Shown: positions 63,384-64,000 of the stretch, in pieces
Layout: every line of letters begins with the position of its first letter
Position numbering within the stretch: the stretch's first letter is position 1
Source: Pseudomonas sp. F(2018)
GTDB lineage: Bacteria > Pseudomonadota > Gammaproteobacteria > Pseudomonadales > Pseudomonadaceae
Length of the DNA stretch: 64,000 nt
Reading direction: 5' to 3'
NCBI RefSeq assembly: GCF_005508865.1
Contig: NZ_SCOM01000002.1
Span: forward strand, 310,001-374,000
Position numbers and translations under genes: made by a program
The notes under the pieces: model-generated
What the model was told of the DNA's origin: nothing
Databases searched by the model: none
What the model saw: only the letters and a program-made list of their open reading frames with translations

Positions 63384-64000
63384 ATGAGCGCCGTCACCCG
63401 CGAAGCGGTCGAAGCCCGCCTGCGTCAGTTCACCGACCCCCATCTGAATCAGGACCCGGTCAGCGCCGGCTGCCTGCGCGAAGTCGATATCCAGGGCGGC
63501 AAGGTCGCCGTACGCCTGGAGCTGGGCTACGCCTCCGGGCTGTTCAAGAACGGCTGGGCGCAGATGCTGCAGATGGCCCTGGAGGGCCTGGATGGCGTGG
63601 AGTCGGCGCGGGTGCAGGTCGATGTGGCCATTGCCGCGCACAAGGCCCAGGAGCAGGTGCCGGCGCTGGCTGGGGTGAAGAACATCATCGCCGTCGCCTC
63701 CGGCAAGGGCGGCGTGGGCAAGTCCACCACCGCCGCCAACCTGGCGCTGGCCCTGGCCCGCGAAGGCGCCCGTGTCGGCATCCTCGACGCCGATATCTAC
63801 GGCCCCAGCCAGGGCATCATGTTCGGCATCCCGGAAGGTACCCGGCCGCGGGTGCGCGACCAGAAGTTCTTCGTGCCGCTGGAAGCCCATGGCGTGCAGG
63901 TGATGTCCATGGCCTTCCTCACCGATGACAGCACTCCGGTGGTGTGGCGCGGCCCGATGGTCTCCGGCGCGCTGCTGCAGCTGGTGACCCAGACCGCCTG
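63384..64000 (+). CDS. apbC: iron-sulfur carrier protein ApbC/Mrp, partial
   Basis: The first ~205 residues are present; the gene runs off the right edge. An N-terminal MIP18-like domain (~1-90) is followed by a P-loop ATPase with deviant Walker A SGKGGVGKSTTAANLALA and ILDADIYGPSQG. Carrier/assembly factor for [Fe-S] clusters. GGAG lies 8 bases before the ATG. Confidence 0.93.
   Translation, partial: MSAVTREAVEARLRQFTDPHLNQDPVSAGCLREVDIQGGKVAVRLELGYASGLFKNGWAQMLQMALEGLDGVESARVQVDVAIAAHKAQEQVPALAGVKNIIAVASGKGGVGKSTTAANLALALAREGARVGILDADIYGPSQGIMFGIPEGTRPRVRDQKFFVPLEAHGVQVMSMAFLTDDSTPVVWRGPMVSGALLQLVTQTA

Overview
The window is high-GC chromosomal DNA that I read as Pseudomonas (Gammaproteobacteria). 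The evidence is gene content and order: an atuABCDEFG acyclic-terpene cluster beside an ECF sigma/anti-sigma pair, nasS-nasT beside acnB with a DUF1289 gene and a universal stress gene, a bfd / rnt-pyrC / motY / argG / gloA run, an rnf operon beside nth and a PA3496-type gene, and metG divergent from apbC. No rRNA, tRNA, CRISPR array, transposase or prophage gene was seen.

Region 1 (1-13993) is the most unusual part. A minus-strand operon encodes an acyl carrier protein, a fusion of a class III aminotransferase with a domain resembling cyanobacterial acyl-ACP reductase, an acyl-CoA-dehydrogenase-like enzyme, two membrane di-iron desaturases and a ferredoxin reductase with its own 2Fe-2S domain. 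Upstream lies a second minus-strand operon with a fatty acyl-AMP ligase and a LuxR-type regulator. An amidase and a third desaturase run divergently. Together they suggest loading of a fatty acid on a carrier protein, unsaturation, reductive release as an aldehyde and transamination to an unsaturated fatty amine. The logic matches TamA/TamT/TamH of tambjamine biosynthesis, but the pyrrole genes are absent. A 16-bp palindrome occurs in both intergenic regions of the cluster and is a candidate operator.

Region 2 (14058-20433) holds a VWA-domain lipoprotein, an ECF sigma factor, a membrane protein likely to be its anti-sigma factor (sbrI/sbrR-like), a large unrecognised membrane-anchored protein and a proline-rich lipoprotein. 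Region 3 (20473-30560) is the atu cluster for citronellol/geraniol degradation with its TetR repressor and paired operators; no atuH adjoins it. Region 4 (30656-35040) carries two tandem periplasmic solute-binding-like proteins, a CPBP protease, small proteins, an alpha/beta hydrolase and a MAPEG protein.

Region 5 (35152-44802) is nitrate assimilation control: the nitrate ABC transporter nrtABD and the sensor/antiterminator pair nasS-nasT. Both operons have the same upstream layout: a sigma-54 -24/-12 promoter, a short leader with shared sequence blocks, then a terminator hairpin. Between them lie a small gene under two LexA-like boxes, an alaC-type aminotransferase and a PLP decarboxylase. 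No nitrate or nitrite reductase is in the window.

Region 6 (44923-64000) is mostly housekeeping: acnB, a universal stress gene, miaE, Fur-box-controlled bfd, rnt-pyrC, motY, argG, gloA, a GAF-GGDEF cyclase, nth, rnfABDGE (rnfC is missing from its usual place), metG and apbC, which is cut by the right edge.
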